A stretch of 64,000 bases of DNA from Alcaligenes aquatilis (GTDB lineage: Bacteria > Pseudomonadota > Gammaproteobacteria > Burkholderiales > Burkholderiaceae_B). The stretch is taken from contig NZ_CP022390.1 in the NCBI RefSeq assembly GCF_003076515.1, positions 1,798,001 through 1,862,000 on the forward strand, in the 5' to 3' direction. Every line of letters begins with the position of its first letter. Position 1 is the stretch's first letter. Shown one piece after another: positions 30,887 through 40,585 of the stretch. The translations under genes were made by a program, and so were the position numbers. A model generated the notes under the pieces. That model worked only from the letters and a program-made list of their open reading frames with translations, ran no database searches and had not been told where the DNA came from.

Positions 30887-31156
30887 TCACTTACGCAGAC
30901 CGAGTTTTTCGATCAAAGCACGGTAAGCGTCTGGATTACGACCTTTCAGGTAATCCAGCAATTTGCGACGACGGCTAACCATGCGCAACAGACCACGACG
31001 GGAGTGGTGATCTTTGTTGTGAGCCTTGAAGTGGCCAGTCAATTCGTTGATGCGAGCGGTCAGCAAAGCCACTTGCACTTCTGGGGAGCCTGTATCGCCT
31101 TGTTTACGCTGAAACTCGGAAACGATATCGACTTTTTTGATATCTGCAACTGCCAT
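30887..31156 (-). CDS. rpsO: 30S ribosomal protein S15
   Basis: S15 binds the central domain of 16S rRNA and the subunit interface. The 89 residues match the family in length; [43 protein letters not shown] and the terminal [12 protein letters not shown] are highly typical. It is upstream of pnp, as is conserved in proteobacteria. Confidence 0.98.
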   Translation of the reverse strand: MAVADIKKVDIVSEFQRKQGDTGSPEVQVALLTARINELTGHFKAHNKDHHSRRGLLRMVSRRRKLLDYLKGRNPDAYRALIEKLGLRK

Positions 31157-31321
31157 TTTATTTAGCCTCTAAGACTTGCGTTAGGACCGAGGTGCCCTAA
31201 CGTGTTGAAAATGAAATTGAACGCACCAGACCACAGGGTCCGATGCAAGCAAATGATTATAGCTAAAAACTGGAGAAGGCGTTAAGCATTTCGACCTGAA
31301 AACCCGCGCAAGCCGAGTATT

Positions 31322-32089
31322 TTAGTTGTTTCCACGCCGAAGTCGTGCCAAGGCTCGGGCCCGACGCCAGCGCCAGGCCATAACGAACCAACCCGACAAA
31401 CCATACAGGCAGAACAAGCCAAACAGGAACACAGGGGGATCAGTAGAGACAAACACAAAGACCAGCACAAAAAGCAGCATGGCCCAGAACGGTACGCTAC
31501 GGCTGACCGCAAAGGACTTGCCACTATAGAAAGGCGCATTGGACACCATGGCCAGACCGGCATAAATGGTCAAGCCAAAGGCAACCCAGGGAATGACGTT
31601 CACTTGCAAGGACAGCTTGTTGTCCACGGCCAGCCAAACAAAGCCGGCCACCAGCGCAGCAGCGGCCGGGCTTGGCAAACCCTGGAAAAAGCGCTTGTCG
31701 ACCACTTCAATATTGGTATTGAAACGAGCCAGGCGCAATGCTCCACCGGCCACGTAAATAAAGGCAGCCAACCATCCCCAGCGCCCCAAACCCTGCATGG
31801 CCCAGACATACATGACCAGCGCGGGTGCTGCACCAAAAGAAATCATGTCAGCCATGGAGTCGTACTGCTCGCCAAAGGCGGACTGGGTGTTGGTTAAACG
31901 AGCGACCCGCCCATCCATGCCATCAAATACCAGCGCCAGGAAAATGGCGATGGCCGCCGCTTCAAAACGGCCATTCATGGCCTGCACAACGGCATAAAAC
32001 CCCGCAAACAGATTGGCGGTCGTAAATGCGTTGGGCAGAAGATAGATGCTACGCCGACGACGTGTTTCATCATTGAGCAAATTGGGCAT
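31322..32089 (-). CDS. pssA: CDP-diacylglycerol--serine O-phosphatidyltransferase
   Basis: PssA makes phosphatidylserine from CDP-diacylglycerol and serine in the inner membrane. It is the CDP-alcohol phosphatidyltransferase type: the catalytic signature D-G-x2-D-G-R-x-A-R-x8-G-x3-D-x3-D is seen at residues 56-79 (DGMDGRVAR then QYDSMADM). About eight hydrophobic segments fill the 255 residues. It lies downstream of ilvC on the same strand, but the ilvC terminator and 407 bases separate them, so it is probably transcribed on its own. Confidence 0.93.
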   Translation of the reverse strand: MPNLLNDETRRRRSIYLLPNAFTTANLFAGFYAVVQAMNGRFEAAAIAIFLALVFDGMDGRVARLTNTQSAFGEQYDSMADMISFGAAPALVMYVWAMQGLGRWGWLAAFIYVAGGALRLARFNTNIEVVDKRFFQGLPSPAAAALVAGFVWLAVDNKLSLQVNVIPWVAFGLTIYAGLAMVSNAPFYSGKSFAVSRSVPFWAMLLFVLVFVFVSTDPPVFLFGLFCLYGLSGWFVMAWRWRRARALARLRRGNN

Positions 32090-32130
32090 AATTTATGCTT
32101 TAAGAGTTGTTGCTAAGGACTGAACACTCA

Positions 32131-32136
32131 AATGTA
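32131..32136 (-). promoter_or_regulatory. Candidate -10 box of pssA
   Basis: GCTACATT on the minus strand, 42 bases ahead of pssA, is close to the GCTACAAT octamer seen ahead of nuoA, serB and tpiA. No good -35 is present. Confidence 0.25.
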
Positions 32137-32159
32137 GCATTGTCCACAAAGCTACAGAG

Positions 32160-32260
32160 TGCGAATAATTCCAGCAAATATAAGCCAGAGCGAACAGAAA
32201 TGGCCAAGGGGCCTGCGGCCAGGGAGTTCGCGGATAAATAATGGATTTTATCGAACCCGC
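32160..32260 (-). other. Intergenic stretch with possible psd 5' remnant
   Basis: The 407 bases between ilvC and pssA hold no intact gene. On the minus strand one short frame reads IIYPRTPWPQAPWPFLFALA, which loosely resembles the N-terminus of phosphatidylserine decarboxylase (YPHP..AREGWPF). In related Bordetella and Burkholderia, as I recall, psd lies exactly here between ilvC and pssA. The match is short and may be chance. Confidence 0.2.
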
Positions 32261-32414
32261 TTGCGCGCCACCCCGACAGGGGCACGATAGACCAATCAAG
32301 CACTGCATTTTATCGCGCCCTCACCAATACGGCTATAAGACGAGAACAAGGCGCTTCCACGCTTGCTTTTAGCCCAAGCAGAAGCTGCGTTGAAGGTCAA
32401 ATTCTTGCAGCAAT

Positions 32415-32450
32415 AAAAAACCGGCTGACGCCGCAAGACGTCAGCCGGTT
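32415..32450 (-). terminator. Terminator of ilvBHC
   Basis: AACCGGCTGACG and CGTCAGCCGGTT form a 12-bp stem around an 8-base loop and are followed by TTTTTTATT on the minus strand, 46 bases past the ilvC stop. Confidence 0.92.
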
Positions 32451-32496
32451 CAGGTTCAAGACCAGGACAGCTTATGGAACTGCCCCGATATCAAAC

Positions 32497-33600
<1,104 letters not shown>

Positions 33601-33727
33601 TCATTACTTCCAGAACAGGCCACCGCGGTCTACACAGCACCAGGCCGTGTTTACCCTTTACAAGGAGCCGCCTTGAAAAGCAGCCCCCTGAATAAAAGCG
33701 GTAATTATGTCCTGAAAAAGCCTTGGC

Positions 33728-34219
33728 TTACAGCTTTAAGACACGTTCGCCACGGCTGACACCAGAGACCCCGGTGCGCACTGTTTCAAGAATGGCCGTA
33801 CGATCCAGCGCATTGATGAAAGCAGCAATTTTGTCTTGAACACCGGTCAGTTCGATGGTGTATGTCTTGTCCGTAACATCAATGATGCGGCCACGGAAAA
33901 TATCCGCCATGCGCTTCATCTCTTCACGTTCCTTGCCCACCGCCCGCACTTTGATCAGCATGAGTTCACGCTCGATGTGAGGGCCTTCGGACAGATCCAC
34001 CACCTTGACCACGTCAACCAGACGATTCAAGTGCTTGGTGATCTGCTCGATGACGTCGTCCGCCCCTCGGGTAACGATCGTCATGCGAGACAGGGTGTCG
34101 TCCTCGGTTGGAGCAACCGTCAAGGTCTCGATGTTATAGCCACGGGCCGAAAACAGGCCGACCACACGGGACAGTGCGCCGGGCTCGTTTTCCAGAAGGA
34201 TAGAAATGACGTGTTTCAT
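33728..34219 (-). CDS. ilvH: Acetolactate synthase small (regulatory) subunit
   Basis: This is the regulatory partner of IlvB, conferring valine feedback inhibition. The 163 residues begin MKHVISILLENEPGALSRVVGLFSARGYNIETLTVAPT, the ACT domain with the valine-binding region, followed by the C-terminal NikR-like domain. The start lies 10 bases after the ilvB stop. The symbol ilvH follows the length type; ilvN is used in some annotations. Confidence 0.95.
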   Translation of the reverse strand: MKHVISILLENEPGALSRVVGLFSARGYNIETLTVAPTEDDTLSRMTIVTRGADDVIEQITKHLNRLVDVVKVVDLSEGPHIERELMLIKVRAVGKEREEMKRMADIFRGRIIDVTDKTYTIELTGVQDKIAAFINALDRTAILETVRTGVSGVSRGERVLKL

Positions 34220-34229
34220 GGTTCTCTCC

Positions 34230-35969
34230 TTACAGATCGTCCGGGCCCAAAAGCATTTCTGTCAGGCCGCGGCCTGCTTTCACCATCGGGAACACGTTTT
34301 CGGTTTGATCCGTGATGAAGTTCAGAAATACCAGGCGGTCTTTGTGCGTGGTGAAGGCTTCGCGAATAGCGGGGACCACATCGGCGGGCTTGTCGATCTC
34401 CAGACCCACGTGACCATAGCTTTCCACCAGTTTGACAAAGTCAGGCAGTGCATCCACATAGGACTCGGAATAACGCGAGCCGTAGTCGATTTGCTGCCAC
34501 TGGCGCACCATGCCCAAATAACGATTGTTCAGGCAAAGAACCTTGGGGCTCAAGCGGTACTGTTTACACGTAGACAGTTCCTGGATGTTCATCTGGATAG
34601 AACCTTCACCCGTGATGACCGCAACATCCTGGCCAGGGTTGGCCATTTGCACACCCATTGCGTAAGGCAAGCCTACGCCCATCGTGCCCAGGCCACCGGA
34701 ATTGATCCAGCGACGGGGCTTATTGAATTTGTAGTACTGAGCCGCCCACATCTGATGCTGTCCTACGTCGGAGGTCACGAAAGCGTTGCCGCCCGTCACT
34801 TCCCACAGGGATTCCACCACGTATTGCGGCTTGATCAGTTCGTCCGACTTGGCGTAGGCCAAGGAGTTCTTGCCACGCCAGACATTGATCTGTTTCCACC
34901 AGTCGTTCAAGGAAGGCGGGTTTTGCGCTTCCTGACGGCTTTGCGCTTCCTGACGGCTTTGCGCATACAGCTCGTTGAGCTCGGTCAGCACGTCTTTAAC
35001 ACAGCCTACGATAGGCACATCCACTTTCACGCGCTTGGAGATCACGGAGGGATCAATATCAATATGAATGATCTTGCGTGGATTCTGACCAAAGTGACGG
35101 GTATTGCCGATCACGCGGTCATCAAACCGTGCACCGACAGCGACCAGAACGTCGCAATGCTGCATGGTCATATTGGCTTCGTAGGTACCGTGCATGCCAG
35201 GCATGCCGATGTACTGGTCGGCCGTGCCTGGATAAGCGCCCAGCCCCATCAAGGTAGTCGTGCACGGAGCACCGCTTAACTTGACCAGCTCATTGAGCTC
35301 GTTTTCGGCATTACCCAGCACCACGCCACCACCGACGTAAATCAGTGGGCGCTCGGCGCTATTGAGAATCTGGACGGCTTTCTTGATCTGCCCCTGGTGG
35401 CCTTTGGTCACAGGCGCGTAGGAGCGCATCTTGACCTCGCCACGCTTGGGCGTGTATTTACACGTTGCGGTCGTAATATCTTTGGGGATATCAATCAGCA
35501 CAGGACCAGGGCGGCCCGTCGTGGCAATGAAAAATGCCTTGCGAATGGTATCGGCCAAATCACGAACATCGCGCACCAAAAAGTTGTGCTTGACGCAAGG
35601 GCGGGTGATACCGATGGCATCACATTCCTGGAAAGCATCTTCACCAATTGCCTGGGTGCTGACCTGTCCACTGATGATGACCATCGGAATGGAGTCCAGG
35701 TAAGCGGTTGCAATACCGGTGACAGCATTGGTGACGCCCGGGCCACTGGTTACCAGTGCCACACCCACTTTTTGAGACGAACGGGAATAGGCATCCGCAG
35801 CATGAACAGCGGCCTGTTCATGGCGCACAAGAATGTGCTGGAAGCGGTCCTGCTTGAAGATTGCGTCGTAGATATAGAGAACGGCACCACCCGGATAACC
35901 GAAAACGTGTTCCACGCCTTCGTCCGCGAGCGTGCGCACGACAATATCTGCGCCATTTAATTCAGACAT
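34230..35969 (-). CDS. ilvB: Acetolactate synthase large (catalytic) subunit
   Basis: A thiamine-diphosphate and FAD enzyme condensing pyruvate with pyruvate or 2-oxobutyrate. VFGYPGGAVLYIYDAIF opens the catalytic domain with the ThDP glutamate shortly after (RHEQAAVHAADAY). GEGSIQMNIQEL and NNRYLGMVRQW are the metal and ThDP region. ATG 35969 is chosen, with AAGGAAA properly spaced, giving 579 residues; the frame is open to 36170. Between the FAD and ThDP domains a six-residue unit SRQEAQ is tandemly duplicated, an in-frame 18-bp repeat near 34922-34970. Its leader has a terminator-like hairpin. Confidence 0.96.
   Translation of the reverse strand: MSELNGADIVVRTLADEGVEHVFGYPGGAVLYIYDAIFKQDRFQHILVRHEQAAVHAADAYSRSSQKVGVALVTSGPGVTNAVTGIATAYLDSIPMVIISGQVSTQAIGEDAFQECDAIGITRPCVKHNFLVRDVRDLADTIRKAFFIATTGRPGPVLIDIPKDITTATCKYTPKRGEVKMRSYAPVTKGHQGQIKKAVQILNSAERPLIYVGGGVVLGNAENELNELVKLSGAPCTTTLMGLGAYPGTADQYIGMPGMHGTYEANMTMQHCDVLVAVGARFDDRVIGNTRHFGQNPRKIIHIDIDPSVISKRVKVDVPIVGCVKDVLTELNELYAQSRQEAQSRQEAQNPPSLNDWWKQINVWRGKNSLAYAKSDELIKPQYVVESLWEVTGGNAFVTSDVGQHQMWAAQYYKFNKPRRWINSGGLGTMGVGLPYAMGVQMANPGQDVAVITGEGSIQMNIQELSTCKQYRLSPKVLCLNNRYLGMVRQWQQIDYGSRYSESYVDALPDFVKLVESYGHVGLEIDKPADVVPAIREAFTTHKDRLVFLNFITDQTENVFPMVKAGRGLTEMLLGPDDL
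34928..34965. repeat. In-frame 18-bp tandem repeat within ilvB
   Basis: The unit TTGCGCTTCCTGACGGCT occurs twice in direct succession with a partial third copy, encoding SRQEAQ twice in the linker between IlvB domains. Confidence 0.85.
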
Positions 35970-36210
35970 GAGTTTTCCTTTCAGTCTTGCTCTGCAATAT
36001 CGATCGACCACGACGGTCCGAGCTTGAACCGATGTCAGCAACATGATCTGGCGCTTCATGGCCCACAGGACCACACCACCCAGACACATTACCGTCCGGC
36101 CTGCACTCTTCGACACCCAGTGCGTGCACACAAAAACGTATGCGTTAGCTTGAAACGGAAGTCCTGGCATCCCACGCTTGTGACGCGGCCAGCAACAAAG
36201 TTTTTAGGCG

Positions 36211-36236
36211 CAAAAAACCGGGCGGATGGCCCGGTT
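36211..36236 (-). terminator. Terminator-like hairpin in the ilvB leader
   Basis: On the minus strand AACCGGGC, loop CATCC and GCCCGGTT are followed by TTTTTTG, a full intrinsic terminator. It lies about 240 bases ahead of ilvB and some 45 bases after the predicted start of transcription, with no gene between, so it can only end ilvB leader transcripts. This suggests premature termination control. Confidence 0.7.
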
Positions 36237-36254
36237 AACAGTGCCTCGCTACAA

Positions 36255-36275
36255 TTTGCTCGGATATGGAGCAAA
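36255..36275. promoter_or_regulatory. Perfect 7-bp inverted repeat TTTGCTC-N7-GAGCAAA
   Basis: It lies in the space between the divergent ilvB and FUSC genes, just past the predicted ilvB start of transcription. It can be a protein-binding operator or, in RNA, a 5' hairpin ahead of the leader terminator. Confidence 0.5.
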
Positions 36276-36286
36276 AACACCTAGTT

Positions 36287-36315
36287 ACTTTACCTTGACT
36301 GCACAAAGCGAGCAA
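36287..36315 (-). promoter_or_regulatory. Candidate ilvB promoter
   Basis: TTGCTC (-35, 36310-36315) and TAAAGT (-10, 36287-36292) on the minus strand are 17 bases apart. Transcription would begin near 36280, leaving a leader of about 310 bases. Confidence 0.45.
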
Positions 36316-36372
36316 CTGTGATTGTTGGTAAAGTGCAAAAAAACAGGCTTAAAGCTTACATACGTAAAACGA

Positions 36373-36378
36373 TATACT
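36373..36378 (+). promoter_or_regulatory. Candidate -10 box of the FUSC gene
   Basis: TATACT lies 32 bases ahead of the FUSC-family ATG. The region at -35 (TAAAGC) is weak. Confidence 0.3.
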
Positions 36379-36409
36379 GTCTACCCATGACGAGCTGTCC
36401 GGGTATTTT

Positions 36410-38695
36410 ATGGCATCGCCCATCCCACAATTAAAACAATTCCTGTATAGCCACTATTTTTTCGGTGGGCTGCGCCAGTCCATCGGCGTGTTGTTGCCGG
36501 TCATTATTTTGGGCCGTTTCTTCGGTCACTATGATATTGGCGTCATTGCCTCCATGGGGGCCACCTGTGTGGCCATCATTGACCAGCCGGGCGGCCCGCG
36601 CCGCTACCGCAACAATGAAATGCTCGGTGGCATTGCACTGGGCACGGTCACAGTCGGCCTGACGGGTCTGGCCTCCAGCTCGCCCCTGCTCCTGGTGCTG
36701 TGCGTCCCCTTTCTGTGCTTTCTGTACAGTATGTTCTCCGTCTTTGGCCGTCGTGGCGGGCTGATTGGTTTTGCCGCCCTGCTGCTGATGACCTTGACGA
36801 TGCGCTTTCCCATGCAGCCTCACGAGGTGCTGGCCCATACGCTGTACTCCTTTGCCGGTGGCCTGTCCTATTACCTGTTCAGCACCCTGTTCCGACGCCT
36901 GTTCTGGTATCGGGAAGAGCGCCAGACACTGGCGGTAGCCCTGTTTGCCACAGCGGAATACATGGAAGCGCGCTCACAGTTCTATGACTCCACCTCGGAC
37001 CTGGACGCCTGCTATCGACGGCTGATCAATCTGCAATCCAATATGACCGAAAAGCATCAGGCCGCCCGTGATGTGGTGCTGCGTGAACTGCCACGCGGTT
37101 ATGGACGAGGCGATCACCACCGCAAGGCACTGCTGACAATCTTCTTGAATATGGTCAGCATTCTGGACTCGCTGGTCGCGACCTATACCGACTACACCGT
37201 CCTGCGCCGCCAGCTTTCCGACAGCGATTTCATGGTTTTTGCGCGTGATGGCTTGCACAAGCTGTCGCTGGATATTGGCCGCATTGCCATGAATGTTTCA
37301 CGCAGTGCTCGCACAACTCGTCGCTCCAGCGTCAAAGCAGAGATCCGCGCCATGGAATACGAGCTGGAGAAATACAAGCGCCAGGGCATGTCTCAATCAG
37401 ACCCGGAAACGTATGCACTATTAGTTCAGGTGTTACGCCGCCTGCGTAACCTGAACCGGATCGTCGAGCATATGGCCAGCCTGTCTCACCGGGCCAGCCA
37501 GAATCTTCCAGTTGATCAGTACCTGAATAAATCGCTAAGCCGAATGCTGTCGCGCGAGGAGCTACGGCTGGGCATGCTGACCAGCAATTTCAAGCTGAAG
37601 TCCTCGCACTTTCGCTATGCGGCACGGGTCAGTATTGCTTCCATGGTGGCACTGGGTGTCGGCGCACTCAGCACTCACTTCCAAAGCGAATTGGGCCTGG
37701 TCAGTGCCCTGACCGCCCACAGCTACTGGATCATCCTGACGATTCTGGTCATCATGAAACCGGGCTTTGCCATTACCCGCCAGCGCAATGGCTGGCGTCT
37801 CTTTGGCACGGTGCTGGGCTGTGCGGCCGCTTTCCTGCTTCTGAAACTGACCAACAACCGCGAGCTGTATCTGATTGCCATGTTACTGGCCTACCTCTTG
37901 GGCAACAGTCTGGTCCAGTTGAACTTCCTGCTATCGGCTCTGTTCAACACGATCTTTGTGATCCTGTCCTTCCAGTTCCTGTCCACGGGTGGCTCCTTCA
38001 TTATTGGAGAACGTTTGGTGGATACGCTGATTGGTTGCGGTATCGCCATGGCAGCCAGCTACTTGCTGCCCAACTGGGAGTCCAGCGCCATGACAGGACT
38101 GGCTCGCGCGGCCTTGGCCGCAAACAAAGAATTCTGGCGTGCCGGTCTGGAATTCGCTCGTTTGAGTCGTCTGCACAACCAGAGCCTCAAGAGCGGGCAG
38201 GATGGCCAGCCCACGATGACAGAAGCCCAGAAAGAACAAGTGGATCTAGACTTGATGGAAGCCGATACCGCTTGGCAAGTGGCCAACAAAAACGTACACA
38301 TTGCCTTCAGCAATTTTGCCTCGGCCTTTTATCGCATGATGGATGAGCCTGTCAGCCGTCAAGCCAATGTATCCCTACTGAATAATCTGCTGATTCAAAA
38401 CCATGTACTGGCCTCGCAAATCAGCGCCGCCACGCCACTTCTGGCTAATTTGAGCCAGATCCCGCCGGGCATACAGAACTCTTTGGATGCGATTGGCGCA
38501 CTGATCAACGATCAGGATGCAGAGCCGCCCGCCTCTATCGAAACCGAAGGCGAACTGGCCATGCTCGCCTACCCTATCCGCCAAATGAGCAAGGCCGCCC
38601 AATTGATACGTCAGGACATGAGAGGTCTGGAATACAGCACTGGCCCGCAGTTGCCACCGGAGCGCAAGCAGGAATTGAAACAGCAAGGGGCGTGA
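36410..38695 (+). CDS. FUSC-family inner-membrane transporter (YccS/YhfK-like)
   Basis: A 761-residue membrane protein of the fusaric-acid-resistance superfamily, close in layout to E. coli YccS. It has two sets of about six transmembrane helices (residues about 15-150 and 400-560), each followed by a cytoplasmic helical region; the second set is the FUSC_2-like domain (SYWIILTILVIMKPGFAITRQR, a family signature). YccS-type proteins have no proven substrate; efflux of aromatic acids is inferred from relatives such as AaeB. It is divergent from ilvB and followed closely by a heptanucleotide array. No terminator was seen. Confidence 0.85.
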   Translation: MASPIPQLKQFLYSHYFFGGLRQSIGVLLPVIILGRFFGHYDIGVIASMGATCVAIIDQPGGPRRYRNNEMLGGIALGTVTVGLTGLASSSPLLLVLCVPFLCFLYSMFSVFGRRGGLIGFAALLLMTLTMRFPMQPHEVLAHTLYSFAGGLSYYLFSTLFRRLFWYREERQTLAVALFATAEYMEARSQFYDSTSDLDACYRRLINLQSNMTEKHQAARDVVLRELPRGYGRGDHHRKALLTIFLNMVSILDSLVATYTDYTVLRRQLSDSDFMVFARDGLHKLSLDIGRIAMNVSRSARTTRRSSVKAEIRAMEYELEKYKRQGMSQSDPETYALLVQVLRRLRNLNRIVEHMASLSHRASQNLPVDQYLNKSLSRMLSREELRLGMLTSNFKLKSSHFRYAARVSIASMVALGVGALSTHFQSELGLVSALTAHSYWIILTILVIMKPGFAITRQRNGWRLFGTVLGCAAAFLLLKLTNNRELYLIAMLLAYLLGNSLVQLNFLLSALFNTIFVILSFQFLSTGGSFIIGERLVDTLIGCGIAMAASYLLPNWESSAMTGLARAALAANKEFWRAGLEFARLSRLHNQSLKSGQDGQPTMTEAQKEQVDLDLMEADTAWQVANKNVHIAFSNFASAFYRMMDEPVSRQANVSLLNNLLIQNHVLASQISAATPLLANLSQIPPGIQNSLDAIGALINDQDAEPPASIETEGELAMLAYPIRQMSKAAQLIRQDMRGLEYSTGPQLPPERKQELKQQGA

Positions 38696-38745
38696 TGGCC
38701 CTATCCCGTATACATGGGGAACTCGCTATCAAGGCCAAATACGCA

Positions 38746-38787
38746 AAAGCACAAAGCACAAAGCACAAAGCACAAAGCACAAAGCAC
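38746..38787. repeat. Heptanucleotide array, AAAGCAC x 6
   Basis: Six perfect copies of AAAGCAC start 50 bases past the FUSC stop, between it and the converging yaaA. Seven is not a multiple of three, so any frame through it would shift with copy number; no real gene crosses it. Confidence 0.95.
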
Positions 38788-38934
38788 AAGAGCATAGGGC
38801 ACCAAGCCTTCCTCAGGCCGCTGGCCAAAAAAAAGCAAGGCGCAATATATGGCCCTGCCTTTCCTCTTCGTACCAGCAAGACTGCAGAGCAACTAAAGAT
38901 CTGCCCCTACTACGAAAGTAATAAAGCTAAATGC

Positions 38935-39723
38935 TTATCCAGCCTTGACGTCCTGTTCGGAGCGACGAAACACCAGCTTATCCTCGCTGGACAACTCGGG
39001 CTGAAATACATAGCCTTCACGATCAAACGCTTTCAAACCTTCCACCGTTTGAACACGCTTATCGATAACAAAGCGTGCCATCAAACCACGGGCTTTCTTG
39101 GCGTAAAAGCTGATAATCTTCCAGACACCGTTTTTCTCGTCCTGGAATACACACTGCACCACACGCGCACGCAGGGCTTTCTGATCCACCGCCTTGAAAT
39201 ACTCTTCGGAGGCAAGGTTCAAAACGACGGGCTTGGTTTCCCCGTCCTGACGCTCGTTCAGATAGTTGGCAATGCGGCTGCCCCAGTACGCGTACAGATT
39301 CGCACCACCGGGGTTCTTCAAGCGAGTCCCCATTTCCAGACGATAAGGGCGCATCAAGTCCAAGGGACGCAATACGCCGTACAAACCACTGAGAATCACA
39401 ATGTGGTCCTGCGCCCACTGCAGTTCCTTGTCCGACAAGTCTGTCGCAGCCATACCTTCGTACACATCACCATTGAAAGCCAGAATGGCCTGACGGGCGT
39501 TGGAGCGGTCAAACTTGGGCTCCCATTCATGGTAGCGCTGAACATTCAAACGAGCCAGATCGTCGCTTAGCTTCATCAAACCAGCGATATCCTCTTCGGA
39601 CTGAGTGCGCAAAATATCAATCAAGCCTTGCGCCTGCTCCACAAACAGAGGCTGGGTCGCCAGCTCCGTGCGTACAGGGGAGTCGTAATCCAGCTTTTTT
39701 GCTGGCGAGAGCAATAACAACAT
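38935..39723 (-). CDS. yaaA: Peroxide-stress protein YaaA (UPF0246)
   Basis: YaaA limits intracellular free iron and so protects DNA and protein from hydrogen peroxide in E. coli, where OxyR controls it. The 262 residues start MLLLLSPAKKLDYDSPV, the family signature, and include LSGLYGVLRPLDLMRPYRLEMGTRL, which is equally diagnostic. The length is normal. Its start is 23 bases from a strong inverted repeat that ends the upstream dehydrogenase. Confidence 0.94.
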   Translation of the reverse strand: MLLLLSPAKKLDYDSPVRTELATQPLFVEQAQGLIDILRTQSEEDIAGLMKLSDDLARLNVQRYHEWEPKFDRSNARQAILAFNGDVYEGMAATDLSDKELQWAQDHIVILSGLYGVLRPLDLMRPYRLEMGTRLKNPGGANLYAYWGSRIANYLNERQDGETKPVVLNLASEEYFKAVDQKALRARVVQCVFQDEKNGVWKIISFYAKKARGLMARFVIDKRVQTVEGLKAFDREGYVFQPELSSEDKLVFRRSEQDVKAG

Positions 39724-39745
39724 GCGCCTATATCCTTTCTATACA

Positions 39746-39776
39746 AACAGATAAAGGGCCAAGCCCTTTATCTGTT
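39746..39776 (-). terminator. Hairpin after the hydroxybutyrate dehydrogenase gene
   Basis: A 14-bp perfect stem (AACAGATAAAGGGC / GCCCTTTATCTGTT, loop CAA) lies 27 bases past the stop. The minus strand then reads TTTGTATAG, a short T-run. It also lies just ahead of yaaA, where it could act as a 5' structure. Confidence 0.6.
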
Positions 39777-39802
39777 ATCCACACAATACGCTCTGACAAC
39801 AA

Positions 39803-40585
39803 TTAGCGAGCCGTCCAGCCACCATCCAGGCTTAGCGTCGTACCCGTCATTTGATCCGCAGCGGGAGACGACAAGAACACAGCGGCACCGCCCAATTGCT
39901 CGGGGGTGACAAACTGCAGGGAAGGTTGTTTCTCAGCCAGCAGCTCGCGAGCGGCGGCCTCAATATCAATACCTTTTTGCTGGCTGATCGCTTCAATCTG
40001 TTTTTCTACTAAGGGTGTACGTACCCAGCCCGGGCAGATTGCGTTGCAAGTAATACCCTTGCCAGCATTTTCCAGCGCCGTCACCTTGGTCAGGCCCACT
40101 ACACCGTGCTTGGCAGCCACATAAGCCGATTTATTCACCGAGGCCACCAGACCGTGAGCCGAGGCAATATTGATAATGCGCCCCCAACCCTGCTTTTGCA
40201 TGATGGGCAAGGCAGCAGCAGTGCCGTGAAATACGGCCGACAAGTTCAAGGCAATAATGGCATTCCACTTATCGACGGGGAACTCTTCGATAGGTGCCGT
40301 GTACTGGATCCCAGCGTTATTGACCAGAATATCCAGCCCCCCCAGGACCTCTTGCGCCTTGGCAATAAAGTCACGCGTGGCCTGTGCGTCGCTCAGATCT
40401 GCATTCAGATAATAGGCTTTGACACCAAACGTGGACTCCAGCGTGCTGCGCTCGCGCTCGATATCTTCAGGCTGACCAAAACCATTGATCACCACATCTG
40501 CACCGGCTTTTGCCAATTCGGTGGCCATGGCCAGACCGATACCGCTGGTCGATCCTGTTACAACTGCTTTTTTACCTTTCAGCAT
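39803..40585 (-). CDS. bdhA: 3-hydroxybutyrate dehydrogenase (SDR family)
   Basis: Oxidises D-3-hydroxybutyrate to acetoacetate with NAD in polyhydroxybutyrate and ketone-body use. It is a classical short-chain dehydrogenase: VVTGSTSGIGLAMA is the NAD loop, LVNNAGIQ follows, and the catalytic set is S142-type INIASAHG with Y-x3-K in SAYVAAKHG. The QFVTPEQLGGAAVFL and long C-terminal loop fit bacterial BdhA. ATG 40585 has GAGGT six bases upstream and gives 260 residues. Other SDR substrates cannot be excluded, but similarity to BdhA is high throughout. Confidence 0.85.
   Translation of the reverse strand: MLKGKKAVVTGSTSGIGLAMATELAKAGADVVINGFGQPEDIERERSTLESTFGVKAYYLNADLSDAQATRDFIAKAQEVLGGLDILVNNAGIQYTAPIEEFPVDKWNAIIALNLSAVFHGTAAALPIMQKQGWGRIINIASAHGLVASVNKSAYVAAKHGVVGLTKVTALENAGKGITCNAICPGWVRTPLVEKQIEAISQQKGIDIEAAARELLAEKQPSLQFVTPEQLGGAAVFLSSPAADQMTGTTLSLDGGWTAR

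Noticed and set aside
36089..36280. A 63-codon minus-strand frame in the ilvB leader as an attenuation leader peptide
   Set aside because: It starts with GTG, runs straight through the terminator hairpin and has no run of isoleucine, valine or leucine codons.
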